DNA of 23,605 nt, from NCBI GenBank assembly GCA_002361535.1, contig DETG01000118.1:1-23605 (forward strand). Direction: 5' to 3'. Numbering within the stretch: the first letter of the stretch is position 1; each line of letters starts with the position of its first letter. The translations under genes were made by a program, and so were the position numbers. This document shows, one piece after another, positions 15,073 through 23,605 of the stretch. The notes under the pieces were generated by a model. The model did no database searches, was not told the DNA's origin, and saw nothing but the letters and a program-made list of their open reading frames with translations. The DNA comes from Prevotella sp. UBA3294. GTDB taxonomy: Bacteria > Bacteroidota > Bacteroidia > Bacteroidales > Bacteroidaceae.

Positions 15073-15918
15073 TTTATCCACTGGAACCCCTCACTGACAT
15101 TCGGTCCCTTCCGTTGGTATTCCCTCTGCTGGCTGATTGGATTAGGACTGGCATATTTCATCGTACGAAAACTGTTCTATGAGCAGAAGATTGCGGTGCG
15201 CACCATCACGAATGCCAAGGGTAAGAAAGAGGAAGAGAACGTGTTCGATCCCCTCTTCATCTATTGTTTCTTAGGCATCCTCATCGGAGCACGCTTAGGA
15301 CACTGTCTGTTCTACCAGCCCGACTATTTCCTGAGCAGTGGCAAACATATCGTGGAGATGCTGCTGCCCATTCACTTCATGGCCGATGGCAGCTGGAAAT
15401 TCACGGGATATGAAGGACTGGCCAGTCATGGAGGCACATTAGGTCTGATCATCGCCCTCATCCTTTATGTACGCTGGTCAAAACTAAAGGTATGGACCGT
15501 TCTCGACAACATCGCCATCGCCACTGGCACCACTGCCTGCTTCATCCGCTTAGGAAACCTGATGAACTCCGAGATCATCGGTAAACCCACCGATGTGCCC
15601 TGGGCCTTCATCTTCGAGCGAGTGGATATGATTCCACGGCATCCAGGACAACTCTACGAGGCCATCGCCTATGCTATTCTGTTCTTCATCATGTGGAGAC
15701 TTTATCGAAAGCAGCCGCAGAAGGTGGGCACAGGCTTCTTTTTCGGACTCTGTCTGACGTTTATCTTCACCTTCCGCTTCTTCATCGAATACACCAAAGA
15801 CGTACAGGAAGCTTTCGAAGAAGGAATGCTTTTCAACATGGGACAACTGCTTTCCGTACCGTTTATCATCATCGGTATATGGTGCATGATGAGAGCCTAC
15901 CGGAAAAGTGAGAAATAA
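15058..15918 (+). CDS. lgt: Phosphatidylglycerol--prolipoprotein diacylglyceryl transferase
   Basis: Lgt transfers diacylglycerol from phosphatidylglycerol to the lipobox cysteine of prolipoproteins, the first step of lipoprotein maturation, in the inner membrane. At 286 residues with about seven hydrophobic segments it fits the family. Signature segments: [15 protein letters not shown] (near 81-95), the essential-histidine region [14 protein letters not shown] (near 121-134), the Lgt signature [23 protein letters not shown] (near 165-187), and [15 protein letters not shown] (near 195-209). The ATG at 15058 is the only usable one: upstream ATGs in the tandem repeat hit stops within a few codons. 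It ends 31 bp before the mutS stop on the opposite strand, with a shared hairpin terminator. Confidence 0.95.
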   Translation: MNCELFIHWNPSLTFGPFRWYSLCWLIGLGLAYFIVRKLFYEQKIAVRTITNAKGKKEEENVFDPLFIYCFLGILIGARLGHCLFYQPDYFLSSGKHIVEMLLPIHFMADGSWKFTGYEGLASHGGTLGLIIALILYVRWSKLKVWTVLDNIAIATGTTACFIRLGNLMNSEIIGKPTDVPWAFIFERVDMIPRHPGQLYEAIAYAILFFIMWRLYRKQPQKVGTGFFFGLCLTFIFTFRFFIEYTKDVQEAFEEGMLFNMGQLLSVPFIIIGIWCMMRAYRKSEK

Positions 15919-15933
15919 GTGAGTAACTAATGA

Positions 15934-15973
15934 GAAAAATAGTGAGAGGTTATTTTCCTCTCACTATCTTTTT
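15934..15973. terminator. Bidirectional terminator shared by lgt and mutS
   Basis: ATAGTGAGAGG (15939-15949), a 7-nt loop, and the perfect complement CCTCTCACTAT (15957-15967) form an 11-bp stem. On the plus strand CTTTTT follows; on the minus strand TTTTT follows directly. The mutS stop codon lies in the loop and its final codons (for VRGK) form one arm, so terminator and coding sequence overlap. Confidence 0.85.
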
Positions 15974-18574
15974 AATATCATTCAGCTTGTTGAGCGCCTC
16001 TACGGGCGTCAGGTTATTGATATCAAGGTTCAGAATCTCATCGCGAATCTGTGAAAGTACAGGGTCGTCTAACTGGAAGAAACTCAGCTGCATGCCATCG
16101 CGACTCTGGTTGAGTGTTTCTGCCGATGGTTTTCCAACACTCCCTACCCCACTGTTGTCTGTCTCCAATTGTTTCAGGATGGTGTTGGCCCTCTTCACGA
16201 TACTCTTCGGCATTCCCGCGATCTGTGCTACATGGATACCGAAAGAGTGTTCAGAGCCACCACGTGCAAGTTTACGAAGGAAGATCACCTTGTTATCTAC
16301 CTCCTTCACTGAAACATTATAGTTCTTGATGCGCGAGAAGTTTTTCTCCATCTCGTTCAGTTCATGATAGTGCGTGGCAAAGAGCGTACGAGCCTGCGCT
16401 TTGGGATGCTCATGCAGATATTCCACAATGGCCCAGGCAATACTGATACCATCGTAGGTGGATGTGCCGCGACCCAACTCATCGAAGAGCACCAAGGATT
16501 TCGGTGTGACATTGTTCAGGATATTCGCCGCTTCGGTCATCTCCACCATAAACGTAGATTCACCCAATGAGATGTTATCCGATGCACCCACACGGGTGAA
16601 GATCTTATCCACCAAGCCTATTTGCGCACTCTCTGCCGGTACAAAACAACCAATCTGAGCCAGTAGCACAATCAAGGCCGTTTGTCGTAACAAGGCCGAT
16701 TTTCCCGCCATATTCGGACCCGTGATGATCATGATCTGCTGTTTCTGCGTATCGAGATAGATGTCATTGGGCACATAACGCTCTCCAAGGGGCAGTTCCG
16801 TTTCGATCACCGGATGCCGTCCCTGTTTGATATCGATCACCTCCGTATCGTCTATCATAGGACGGATATATCCGTTCTCGCTTGCCGTCTTGGCAAAACT
16901 CAGTAAACAGTCGAGCTGTGCCACCAGATTTGCATTGGCTTGAATAGCAGGAATAAACTCCTGCATAGCCACCACCAGCTCGTTGAATAAACGTGTCTCC
17001 AACGACAGGATTTTATCCTCAGCACCTAAGATTTTCTCTTCGTATTCCTTCAATTCCTGTGTGATATACCGCTCAGCCTGTGCCAATGTCTGCTTACGAA
17101 TCCATTCTGCCGGAACCTTATCCTTATACGTGTTCCTCACCTCTAAATAGTAGCCGAACACATTATTGTAGCCGATCTTCAGAGAGGCAATTCCCGTGGC
17201 CTCCGTCTCCCGTTCCTGGATCTTCAATAAGTAATCCTTTCCGCTGTAAGCGATTTGGCGCAGTTCATCCAATTCCTCGCTTACACCTTTTTTAATCACT
17301 CCTCCTTTATTGACCAACTGGGGTGGCTCGTCTTGAATCTCCTTCTCAATACGACTAACCAGGGCAGCACACAACTGCATGCTCTCCCCTATCCTATTCA
17401 GTTCTTGGTTCTCCGCCAAGATACAGGCATCCTTCACGGGCTTCAAGGCTTTCAGAGCTACGTTCAAGGCCACCACTTCCCGTGGTGAGACCCTTCCTAC
17501 AGCCACCTTCGAGATGATACGCTCCAGGTCACCAATTCTCCTGAACTGCTCATCCACCAGTTCCTTGAAAACTGGTTCGCGGAAAAAATACTCCACTACA
17601 TCCAAACGTTTGTTGATGCGCCCTACATCTTTCAGCGGGAATACCATCCAGCGTTTCAACATACGAGCTCCCATAGGACATACAGTCCTGTCGATCACAT
17701 CCAACAATGATTTCCCATCTTCCTGCATTGGATAGACAAGCTCTAACGAACGCACGGTGAACTTATCCAACCGTACATACCGTTCCTCTTCGATGCGTGA
17801 CAAGGTTGTGATATGGCTGATATTCGTATGCAGTGTTGCCTCCAAATATTGAAGGATGGCTCCACTGGCAATGATACCGCTATGGAGATGATCCACACCG
17901 AACCCCTTTAGGTTTTTCACGTCAAAATGCTTCAAAAGCTTTTGCTTGGCCGTCTGATCCGTGAACACCCAGTCGTCCAACTCAAAGGTAAAATATTTCG
18001 TACCGAAATAACGTTCAAAGTCACCCTTCCTGTTCCGTTCGAAAAGCACCTCTTTTGGTTGGAAATTTCCCAAAAGCTTCTCCACATAATCGTAGGTACC
18101 CTCACTCGTCAGGAACTCACCCGTAGAGATATCCAAAAAAGCCACACCACAGGCAGCTTTTCCAAAATGTACCGCTGCCAAGAAGTTATTCTCCTTGTAG
18201 TTCAGCACATTATCTGTCATGGCCACACCCGGCGTCACCAGCTCAGTAATACCTCTCTTCACCAGTTTCTTAGTAAGCTTGGGATCTTCTAACTGGTCGC
18301 ATATTGCCACGCGCTTCCCCGCCCTGATCAGTTTGGGCAGATAGGTATCAAGGGCATGGTGCGGAAATCCCGCCATCTCATCTCCTTTCACACCTGCCCC
18401 ATTGTTACGGTGGGTGAGTGTGATGCCTAAGATTCCTGCTGCCTCCACGGCATCATCGCAGTAGGTCTCATAGAAGTCTCCGCATCTGAACAGCAGCAAT
18501 GCCTCGGGATGTTTCGCCTTCAAGTCGAAGAACTGCTTCATCATGGGGGTGAGTTCCTTCTCTTTCTTCGCCAT
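15950..18574 (-). CDS. mutS: DNA mismatch repair protein MutS
   Basis: MutS recognises mismatches and small loops and recruits MutL. The 874-residue protein shows the full MutS1 architecture: the mismatch-binding domain with the Phe-x-Glu motif in CGDFYETY (F34, E36), connector and lever/clamp domains (about 130-560), and the ATPase domain with Walker A GPNMAGKS (near 617), the segment [17 protein letters not shown], Walker [17 protein letters not shown] (near 690-705) and the ATHYHEL histidine switch. The start is the ATG at 18574 ([15 protein letters not shown]); a frame extending to 18625 is excluded because a consensus promoter lies inside it. It is a single-gene unit, convergent with lgt and divergent from the beta-helix gene. 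MutL is not in the window. Confidence 0.97.
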   Translation of the reverse strand: MAKKEKELTPMMKQFFDLKAKHPEALLLFRCGDFYETYCDDAVEAAGILGITLTHRNNGAGVKGDEMAGFPHHALDTYLPKLIRAGKRVAICDQLEDPKLTKKLVKRGITELVTPGVAMTDNVLNYKENNFLAAVHFGKAACGVAFLDISTGEFLTSEGTYDYVEKLLGNFQPKEVLFERNRKGDFERYFGTKYFTFELDDWVFTDQTAKQKLLKHFDVKNLKGFGVDHLHSGIIASGAILQYLEATLHTNISHITTLSRIEEERYVRLDKFTVRSLELVYPMQEDGKSLLDVIDRTVCPMGARMLKRWMVFPLKDVGRINKRLDVVEYFFREPVFKELVDEQFRRIGDLERIISKVAVGRVSPREVVALNVALKALKPVKDACILAENQELNRIGESMQLCAALVSRIEKEIQDEPPQLVNKGGVIKKGVSEELDELRQIAYSGKDYLLKIQERETEATGIASLKIGYNNVFGYYLEVRNTYKDKVPAEWIRKQTLAQAERYITQELKEYEEKILGAEDKILSLETRLFNELVVAMQEFIPAIQANANLVAQLDCLLSFAKTASENGYIRPMIDDTEVIDIKQGRHPVIETELPLGERYVPNDIYLDTQKQQIMIITGPNMAGKSALLRQTALIVLLAQIGCFVPAESAQIGLVDKIFTRVGASDNISLGESTFMVEMTEAANILNNVTPKSLVLFDELGRGTSTYDGISIAWAIVEYLHEHPKAQARTLFATHYHELNEMEKNFSRIKNYNVSVKEVDNKVIFLRKLARGGSEHSFGIHVAQIAGMPKSIVKRANTILKQLETDNSGVGSVGKPSAETLNQSRDGMQLSFFQLDDPVLSQIRDEILNLDINNLTPVEALNKLNDIKKIVRGK

Positions 18575-18594
18575 TTGAATATCAATTAGGATTG

Positions 18595-18625
18595 CAAAAT
18601 TAGCAGATTTCAGTGAGAAAGCCAA
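18595..18625 (-). promoter_or_regulatory. Promoter of mutS
   Basis: On the minus strand TTG (18625-18623), a 20-bp spacer, then TAATTTTG (18602-18595), 20 bp before the ATG at 18574. It overlaps the upstream in-frame extension and so sets the mutS start. Confidence 0.75.
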
Positions 18626-18665
18626 AAAAACGTCTTATATTTTTCCAATGTAATTCCTTTTTTTG

Positions 18666-18673
18666 TATTTTTG
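18666..18673 (+). promoter_or_regulatory. Promoter -7 box of the secreted beta-helix gene
   Basis: TATTTTTG 22 bp before the ATG at 18696, preceded by a T-rich run; no clear TTG at -33. It diverges from the mutS promoter, whose TTG lies 41 bp away. Confidence 0.6.
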
Positions 18674-18695
18674 CAAAAACTAATAAAAGCTGATC

Positions 18696-21290
18696 ATGAA
18701 AAGAAACTTTCTCCTCTCCATTTTTCTGCTGTGTTTAGTAGGCAGTATGGCAAAGAAACAAACATCCATCGATCCTGCAAATGCCATTTTCTTAAAGAGT
18801 AAATGCTTCATTTACCACAAACAAACAATACCGCTAAGCGAGAAGAGTATCCTCATCAACGGAAATCTAAGTGATGAGGAGGCTGCGAGGTCACCCTACG
18901 TCTTCAACTCCTTCACAGAGGCCATGAAGCATTTAGTGCCTGGCACCTCAGACCAAGACCGCATGAAGGTGTATATAGCACCCTATGTCTATTGGGTGGA
19001 TGACCCCGATGATCCGAAGATAAGAGTAGGGGAGGGAGGAGGATCTCCCATCGGCATGCACATCAACTGCCCTTATCTCACCCTGACAGGTCTCACCCCG
19101 AATCCCGAGAATGTGGTTCTTGCCTCCAACCGCGGTCAGCAACAGGGTGCCTACGGAAATTTCACCATGTTCTATTTCCATGGCAACGGCATCTCACTGA
19201 ACAACCTGACGTTGGGCAACTACTGTAACATCGACTTGGTGTTTCCGCTGAAACCCGAATTGAACAGGAAGAAACGGATGGAATCGATCACCCAGGCACA
19301 GTTAGCCTTTGCCGATGGTGACCGTTTGGAAGCCCGTCACTGTCGGTTTGTGAGCAGGTTGAATACCTGTCCGCTGAACGGAGGCAAGCGTACATTCTTC
19401 GAACGGTGCCACTTTGAAAGCACCGATGATGCCATGTGTCCTACAGGCGTTTATCTGTCGTGTGACTTCGATTTCTATGGAAGCATGCCATTTGGTCATA
19501 CCGGGGAAACAGGAGCAGTACTGCTCGATTGTGATTTCTACACCCGCTCATCAGATGTCAACTCCCATCGTTCCACCCAATATCTTATCAAGTCAAGAGG
19601 ACCTATCAGCATCATCGACTGCCGTTATCATACCCCCGAGGGCACCACATTGGCTTGGAAGCCTAACCCGACACCCAATCTGCGATGTTATCAGGCCCAT
19701 ATCACACAGAACGGAAAACCTGTCATCCTGCAAAGCAATCAGCCGGGAACAACAGTCTGCATAGATGAGAAACCACTCTTGGATGCCTATAAAATCACTC
19801 ATCAGGGTAAAGTGATCTACAACACATACAATCTGTTAGGAGGTGATGATGGCTGGGATCCCATGCACATTCGAGAGGAAATAAGTAAGATTGAGCAGGA
19901 AACAGGCAAAACACTGCATCAGCTTCCCATTTTCCTAACCATTGAATCCACTACCGATAGGGTAGAGGAGAGGGGAGAGACAGCCAACCTACAAACCATT
20001 GCCAAACGATTCTGCGGTTATCCAGCCAAGGTATCCGACCTCCATTGGCATCTCTCCCAACCAGATGTAGCCCAATTCTCAGATGCTCCTACTCCCAATA
20101 GCCGCCAGTTCATCAGTATCAACAAAAGTGATACCACCCGTACCGTCTATATCTCCACCGATACCGATGACGGGCTCTCTGCAGGATATGCCATTCAAAC
20201 AGCACCCCATGTGCTCCCCGCACCATTATTCACGCAAGATCCAGTGATCAAAAACAACGGAAAGGGGATGCTGACCTTAGACTATTCCCTCGATTTGGGT
20301 ACACGGGCTGATCAGTCGGTCATTACCTGGTACCGATGCGATGATGCCAAAGGGTCACACCCGGTAGCCGTATCCATCTCAAGAGGTGACCAGCCGGAAC
20401 GAAACTACCTGCTGCAGCCTGGTGATGCTAACCACTACCTCATGGCCGTAATCTCCCCGAAACATATCCGTAGCACACCCATTCCGGAGAAACTGTTCCA
20501 CTCACCATACGATATACAGCAGTCAGACTATGAGAACTGTACTACAGCTCCCATACTTGTTCTTCCCCACGACATTCCCAATAGCACTGTCTTTGAAACC
20601 GATTTCCATAACTTCCCCTCATTCCCGCAACCCCATATCAAAGAAGGATACTGGACCCTCGATGGATACAAACCCTTGGATACAGAAGCGCACCCCTTCA
20701 AACTCTCTGAAGAAAACTGGCGATATGGAAAGGGAGAAGATGGAGCTAAAGGCTACGGCATGATGCATCAGGCACGGGGAGCACGAATGCTCTATACACC
20801 CACAGCACAAAATCTTCCTGATCATCCTACTACCATGAGTGTACACTTACTGTTAGATCCCTCCAAACGGGCAGGACAAGGTTTCGCATCCCCTACAGGA
20901 CAGTATTTTGACATCATGATTCACTACGATACCCACACCCTCAGTGGCTATGGTCTTCGCATCATCCGCACCACTAAATACGCCAATGCCGTGGATATGA
21001 TGCTGATGAAATACGAAAACGGAAAGTCTGCAGCAATCACAGAACCGATCTCCACCACCTGCTTCCTCACCCATTGTGACATTCAGGTGTGGACAGACAA
21101 CGAAGGGTTCCTGCATGCCCATGTTTCCACCACCTCGCCCCAACGTCTCAGCAACCTTGCTAAGGAAGTCAGTCTTTCTGCCAGGATTACAACACCTTCT
21201 GTCTTTGGTTTCGGCTTACAACATACAGGATCATCCGGGTCAAGTGCACTGATGTTGCATCATCTGAAGATACAATGGGGAGGAAAATAG
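18696..21290 (+). CDS. Secreted right-handed beta-helix protein, pectin methylesterase-like
   Basis: An 864-residue exported protein. Residues 1-19 form a Sec signal peptide (MKRNFLLSIFLLCLVGSMA), probably cut after SMA; no lipobox is evident, so it should be periplasmic or secreted. Residues about 65-300 resemble the pectin methylesterase (CE8) beta-helix: AEAMKHLVPG-type repeat strands, TQAQLAFADGDRLEARHCRF (199-218), then LNTCPLNGGKRTFFERCHFESTDDAMC (222-248), which parallels QDT...GRQFYRDCYIEGTVDF of true esterases. The first catalytic Asp (QDT) appears as Asn (LNT), an Asp remains in TDDAM, and no LGRPW arginine motif is seen, so esterase activity is doubtful. A middle Ig-like region (about 500-630) and a C-terminal beta-sandwich of concanavalin type (about 640-864) follow. 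No SusC/SusD or sulfatase genes adjoin. The family call is inference from memory of motifs. Confidence 0.7.
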   Translation: MKRNFLLSIFLLCLVGSMAKKQTSIDPANAIFLKSKCFIYHKQTIPLSEKSILINGNLSDEEAARSPYVFNSFTEAMKHLVPGTSDQDRMKVYIAPYVYWVDDPDDPKIRVGEGGGSPIGMHINCPYLTLTGLTPNPENVVLASNRGQQQGAYGNFTMFYFHGNGISLNNLTLGNYCNIDLVFPLKPELNRKKRMESITQAQLAFADGDRLEARHCRFVSRLNTCPLNGGKRTFFERCHFESTDDAMCPTGVYLSCDFDFYGSMPFGHTGETGAVLLDCDFYTRSSDVNSHRSTQYLIKSRGPISIIDCRYHTPEGTTLAWKPNPTPNLRCYQAHITQNGKPVILQSNQPGTTVCIDEKPLLDAYKITHQGKVIYNTYNLLGGDDGWDPMHIREEISKIEQETGKTLHQLPIFLTIESTTDRVEERGETANLQTIAKRFCGYPAKVSDLHWHLSQPDVAQFSDAPTPNSRQFISINKSDTTRTVYISTDTDDGLSAGYAIQTAPHVLPAPLFTQDPVIKNNGKGMLTLDYSLDLGTRADQSVITWYRCDDAKGSHPVAVSISRGDQPERNYLLQPGDANHYLMAVISPKHIRSTPIPEKLFHSPYDIQQSDYENCTTAPILVLPHDIPNSTVFETDFHNFPSFPQPHIKEGYWTLDGYKPLDTEAHPFKLSEENWRYGKGEDGAKGYGMMHQARGARMLYTPTAQNLPDHPTTMSVHLLLDPSKRAGQGFASPTGQYFDIMIHYDTHTLSGYGLRIIRTTKYANAVDMMLMKYENGKSAAITEPISTTCFLTHCDIQVWTDNEGFLHAHVSTTSPQRLSNLAKEVSLSARITTPSVFGFGLQHTGSSGSSALMLHHLKIQWGGK

Positions 21291-21321
21291 TCATCAATCC
21301 CACTTTTTTCATGTTTCATTC

Positions 21322-21350
21322 TTGAAATTCAATTAAATGTCGTAACTTTG
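21322..21350 (+). promoter_or_regulatory. Promoter of leuS
   Basis: TTG (21322-21324), an 18-bp spacer, then TAACTTTG (21343-21350), a full consensus match 42 bp before the leuS ATG. The bases 21335-21351 are identical to 6015-6031 of the dtd promoter. Confidence 0.75.
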
Positions 21351-21392
21351 CATCCACTCTTTTTAGACGAAAATTATTATAACGCTACAATA

Positions 21393-23605
21393 ATGGAATA
21401 CAATTTCAGAGACATTGAGAAGAAATGGCAGCAACGATGGATTGATCAGAAAACCTATCGTGTGACCGAAGACAAAGACAAGAAGAAATTTTACGTGCTC
21501 AACATGTTTCCTTATCCCAGTGGGGCAGGATTACATGTGGGACATCCTTTAGGATATATCGCCAGTGATATCTATGCCCGCTTCAAGCGTCAGCAGGGCT
21601 TTAACGTACTCAACCCTATGGGATATGATGCCTACGGTCTTCCCGCTGAACAATATGCTATTCAGACCGGACAGCACCCCGCCATCACCACAGAGGCAAA
21701 CATCAAACGCTACCGTGAACAGTTAGACAAGATTGGTTTCTGCTTCGACTGGGAACGTGAGGTACGCACCTGTGAGCCTGGCTATTACCACTGGACACAA
21801 TGGGCATTCCAGAAGATGTTCAACTCCTTCTATGGAAGTCCACTCCCAACCTCCCCCGATAAGGGAGGAGATGCCAAGGCCCGTCCTATTCATGAGTTAA
21901 TCGCCTATCTTGAGCAGTATGGAACTGAAGGACTTGATTCTTACGGCGTGTCCCAAAGCGAAGAACTGTCTTTCACCGCTGATGAATGGAACGCCTGGAA
22001 TGAGAAGAAACAGCAGGAGGTACTGATGAACTATCGTATCGCCTACTTGGGTGAGACAATGGTGAACTGGTGCGCTGGCTTAGGTACAGTTTTGGCCAAT
22101 GATGAGGTAGTTGACGGCGTGAGTGTGCGTGGCGGATTCCCTGTTGTTCAGAAGAAGATGCGCCAGTGGTGCCTCCGTGTCTCTGCCTATGCTCAGCGAC
22201 TGTTAGACGGTTTGGATACCATCGACTGGACCGACTCTTTGAAAGAGACACAGCGCAACTGGATTGGTCGTTCAGAAGGAACAGAGATGCAGTTCCGTGT
22301 CGCTGATTCCGATATCGAATTCACTATCTTCACTACTCGTGCCGATACCATCTTCGGTGTTACCTTTATGGTCTTGGCTCCCGAGAGTGAACTGGTGCAG
22401 CAGCTCACAACCGCCGAGCAGAAAGCAGCCGTGGAAGAGTATCTCACCTATGTGAAGAAGCGAACGGAGCGTGAGCGTCAGATGGATCATAAGGTGACGG
22501 GAGTCTTCTCTGGCTCGTATGCCATCAACCCATTAACCAATGAGAAGATTCCTATCTGGATTGCCGAATATGTCTTGGCAGGATATGGTACAGGAGCCAT
22601 CATGGCCGTACCTGCCCATGATAGTCGTGACTATGCCTTTGCCAAACATTTCAACCTGCCCATCATCCCATTGATCGAAGGAGCAGATATCAGTGAAGAA
22701 AGTTTCGATGCCAAGGAAGGTATCGTCATGAACAGTTCCAACGGTGAGTTCTCCCTCAATGGTCTTACCGTAAAGGAAGCCATTCAGAAGACCAAGGAGT
22801 ATGTCACGGAAAAAAAGTTGGGACGTGTCAAGGTAAACTACCGTCTGCGTGATGCTATCTTCTCCCGTCAGCGCTATTGGGGCGAGCCATTCCCCGTCTA
22901 TTACAAAGACGGTATGCCTTATATGATCCCCGAGGACTGTCTGCCACTGGAATTGCCTGAGGTGAGTCAGTATAAGCCGACGGAAGACGGGCAGCCTCCT
23001 CTCGGCCATGCCACCCGATGGGCATGGAATACCCAAACCTGTTCCGTTGTCGATTGTGCTACTATCGACAACAAAACAGTGTTCCCCTTAGAGTTAAACA
23101 CCATGCCCGGCTTTGCCGGTTCTTCGGCTTACTATCTACGCTATATGGATCCCCATAACGATAAGGCATTGGTTGACAAAGATGTGGATGCATACTGGCA
23201 GAACGTCGATCTCTATGTGGGCGGTACCGAGCATGCTACGGGTCACCTGATCTATTCCCGCTTCTGGAATAAATTCCTTTACGACTATGGCTATAGCTGC
23301 AAGGAAGAGCCGTTCCAGAAACTGGTGAACCAAGGAATGATTCAGGGGCGTTCTAACTTCGTATATCGCGACAACACCGCCAGCAAGACAAAGGGGCATC
23401 CTGTGTTTGTGAGTCTCAACCTAAAGAAGAACTACGATGACGTCACTCCTATCCATGTGGATGTGAACATCGTCTCCAATGACTTGCTCGATATAGAGGC
23501 TTTCAAGGCATGGCGCCCTGAGTACCACGATGCCGAATTCGTTCTTGAAGACGGGAAGTATGTCTGCGGCTGGGCTATCGAGAAGATGTCGAAGTCGATG
23601 TTCAA
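21393..23605 (+). CDS. leuS: Leucyl-tRNA synthetase (partial, runs off the right edge)
   Basis: Class I synthetase charging tRNA-Leu. The frame is open from the ATG at 21393 to the window end, 737 complete codons, so the 3' part (anticodon-binding and C-terminal domains) is missing. Visible: the N-terminal Rossmann half with [17 protein letters not shown] (39-55; HVGH is the HIGH motif), the CP1 editing domain with [13 protein letters not shown] near 305-317 and [17 protein letters not shown] near 400-415 (the editing-site threonines and aspartate are present), the leucine-specific region, [16 protein letters not shown] near 610-625, and KMSKS at 731-735 just before the edge. Residues 148-160 ([13 protein letters not shown]) look like an in-frame repeat-derived insertion. 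It has its own promoter and starts 102 bp after the beta-helix gene. Confidence 0.96.
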   Translation, partial: MEYNFRDIEKKWQQRWIDQKTYRVTEDKDKKKFYVLNMFPYPSGAGLHVGHPLGYIASDIYARFKRQQGFNVLNPMGYDAYGLPAEQYAIQTGQHPAITTEANIKRYREQLDKIGFCFDWEREVRTCEPGYYHWTQWAFQKMFNSFYGSPLPTSPDKGGDAKARPIHELIAYLEQYGTEGLDSYGVSQSEELSFTADEWNAWNEKKQQEVLMNYRIAYLGETMVNWCAGLGTVLANDEVVDGVSVRGGFPVVQKKMRQWCLRVSAYAQRLLDGLDTIDWTDSLKETQRNWIGRSEGTEMQFRVADSDIEFTIFTTRADTIFGVTFMVLAPESELVQQLTTAEQKAAVEEYLTYVKKRTERERQMDHKVTGVFSGSYAINPLTNEKIPIWIAEYVLAGYGTGAIMAVPAHDSRDYAFAKHFNLPIIPLIEGADISEESFDAKEGIVMNSSNGEFSLNGLTVKEAIQKTKEYVTEKKLGRVKVNYRLRDAIFSRQRYWGEPFPVYYKDGMPYMIPEDCLPLELPEVSQYKPTEDGQPPLGHATRWAWNTQTCSVVDCATIDNKTVFPLELNTMPGFAGSSAYYLRYMDPHNDKALVDKDVDAYWQNVDLYVGGTEHATGHLIYSRFWNKFLYDYGYSCKEEPFQKLVNQGMIQGRSNFVYRDNTASKTKGHPVFVSLNLKKNYDDVTPIHVDVNIVSNDLLDIEAFKAWRPEYHDAEFVLEDGKYVCGWAIEKMSKSMF
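21834..21872 (+). repeat. Short repeat-derived in-frame insertion in leuS
   Basis: Codons 148-160 read [13 protein letters not shown], between FNSFY and [10 protein letters not shown], which are normally nearly adjacent in Bacteroidota LeuS. The DNA contains an inverted repeat CCTCCC (21850-21855) / GGGAGG (21863-21868). Pro/Ser/Gly-rich insertions made of such C-rich/G-rich hairpins occur in other Bacteroidota proteins, from memory. Confidence 0.45.

Noticed and set aside
18575..18625. 17-codon N-terminal extension of mutS
   Set aside because: The mutS promoter (18595-18625) lies inside it.

Overview
The window is a chromosomal stretch from a member of the Bacteroidales, most likely Prevotella/Segatella-like. 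The evidence is the Bacteroidota-type promoter (TTG or TTTG, about 18-20 bp, then TAnnTTTG) in front of nearly every transcription unit, the lack of strong Shine-Dalgarno sequences, the cytochrome b-type succinate dehydrogenase/fumarate reductase, and the gene order mnmG-apt-uvrC-dtd-mazG-deoC. Nearly all coding content is housekeeping. I see no CRISPR array, transposase, integrase, toxin-antitoxin pair, rRNA or tRNA.

Layout. 1-934 (minus): the start of a succinate dehydrogenase/fumarate reductase operon (cytochrome b subunit, then the flavoprotein cut by the window edge), with its promoter near 1075-1105. 1299-7789 (plus): mnmG, apt, uvrC, dtd, a MazG-like pyrophosphohydrolase and deoC, i.e. 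tRNA modification, purine salvage, excision repair, D-aminoacyl-tRNA proofreading and nucleotide clean-up. Two parS-type ParB sites flank apt (3189-3204 and 3779-3794, the second a perfect 16-bp consensus), and a 143-bp nested inverted repeat lies between uvrC and dtd. 7794-8771 (minus): a long-chain polyprenyl diphosphate synthase, divergent from polA (8859-11624, plus). A bidirectional hairpin separates polA from an orphan TupA-like ATP-grasp gene (11686-12678, minus).

12679-13063 is the most structured non-coding stretch. A good minus-strand promoter (12961-12990), nested complementary arms and a hairpin with a T tract (12735-12765) outline a roughly 220-nt structured RNA, either a stand-alone ncRNA or the attenuator-like leader of the ATP-grasp gene. 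Next come a decayed YeiB/DUF418 membrane-protein gene (13064-13848), ychF and lgt (plus), mutS (minus, convergent with lgt, their shared terminator overlapping the mutS stop codon), a large secreted beta-helix protein resembling a degenerate pectin methylesterase (18696-21290), and the first three quarters of leuS, running off the right edge just after its KMSKS motif.

The best candidates for something new are non-coding: the structured RNA at 12735-12956, the nested palindrome at 5754-5896, and the parS pair. I found no convincing undescribed multi-gene system.
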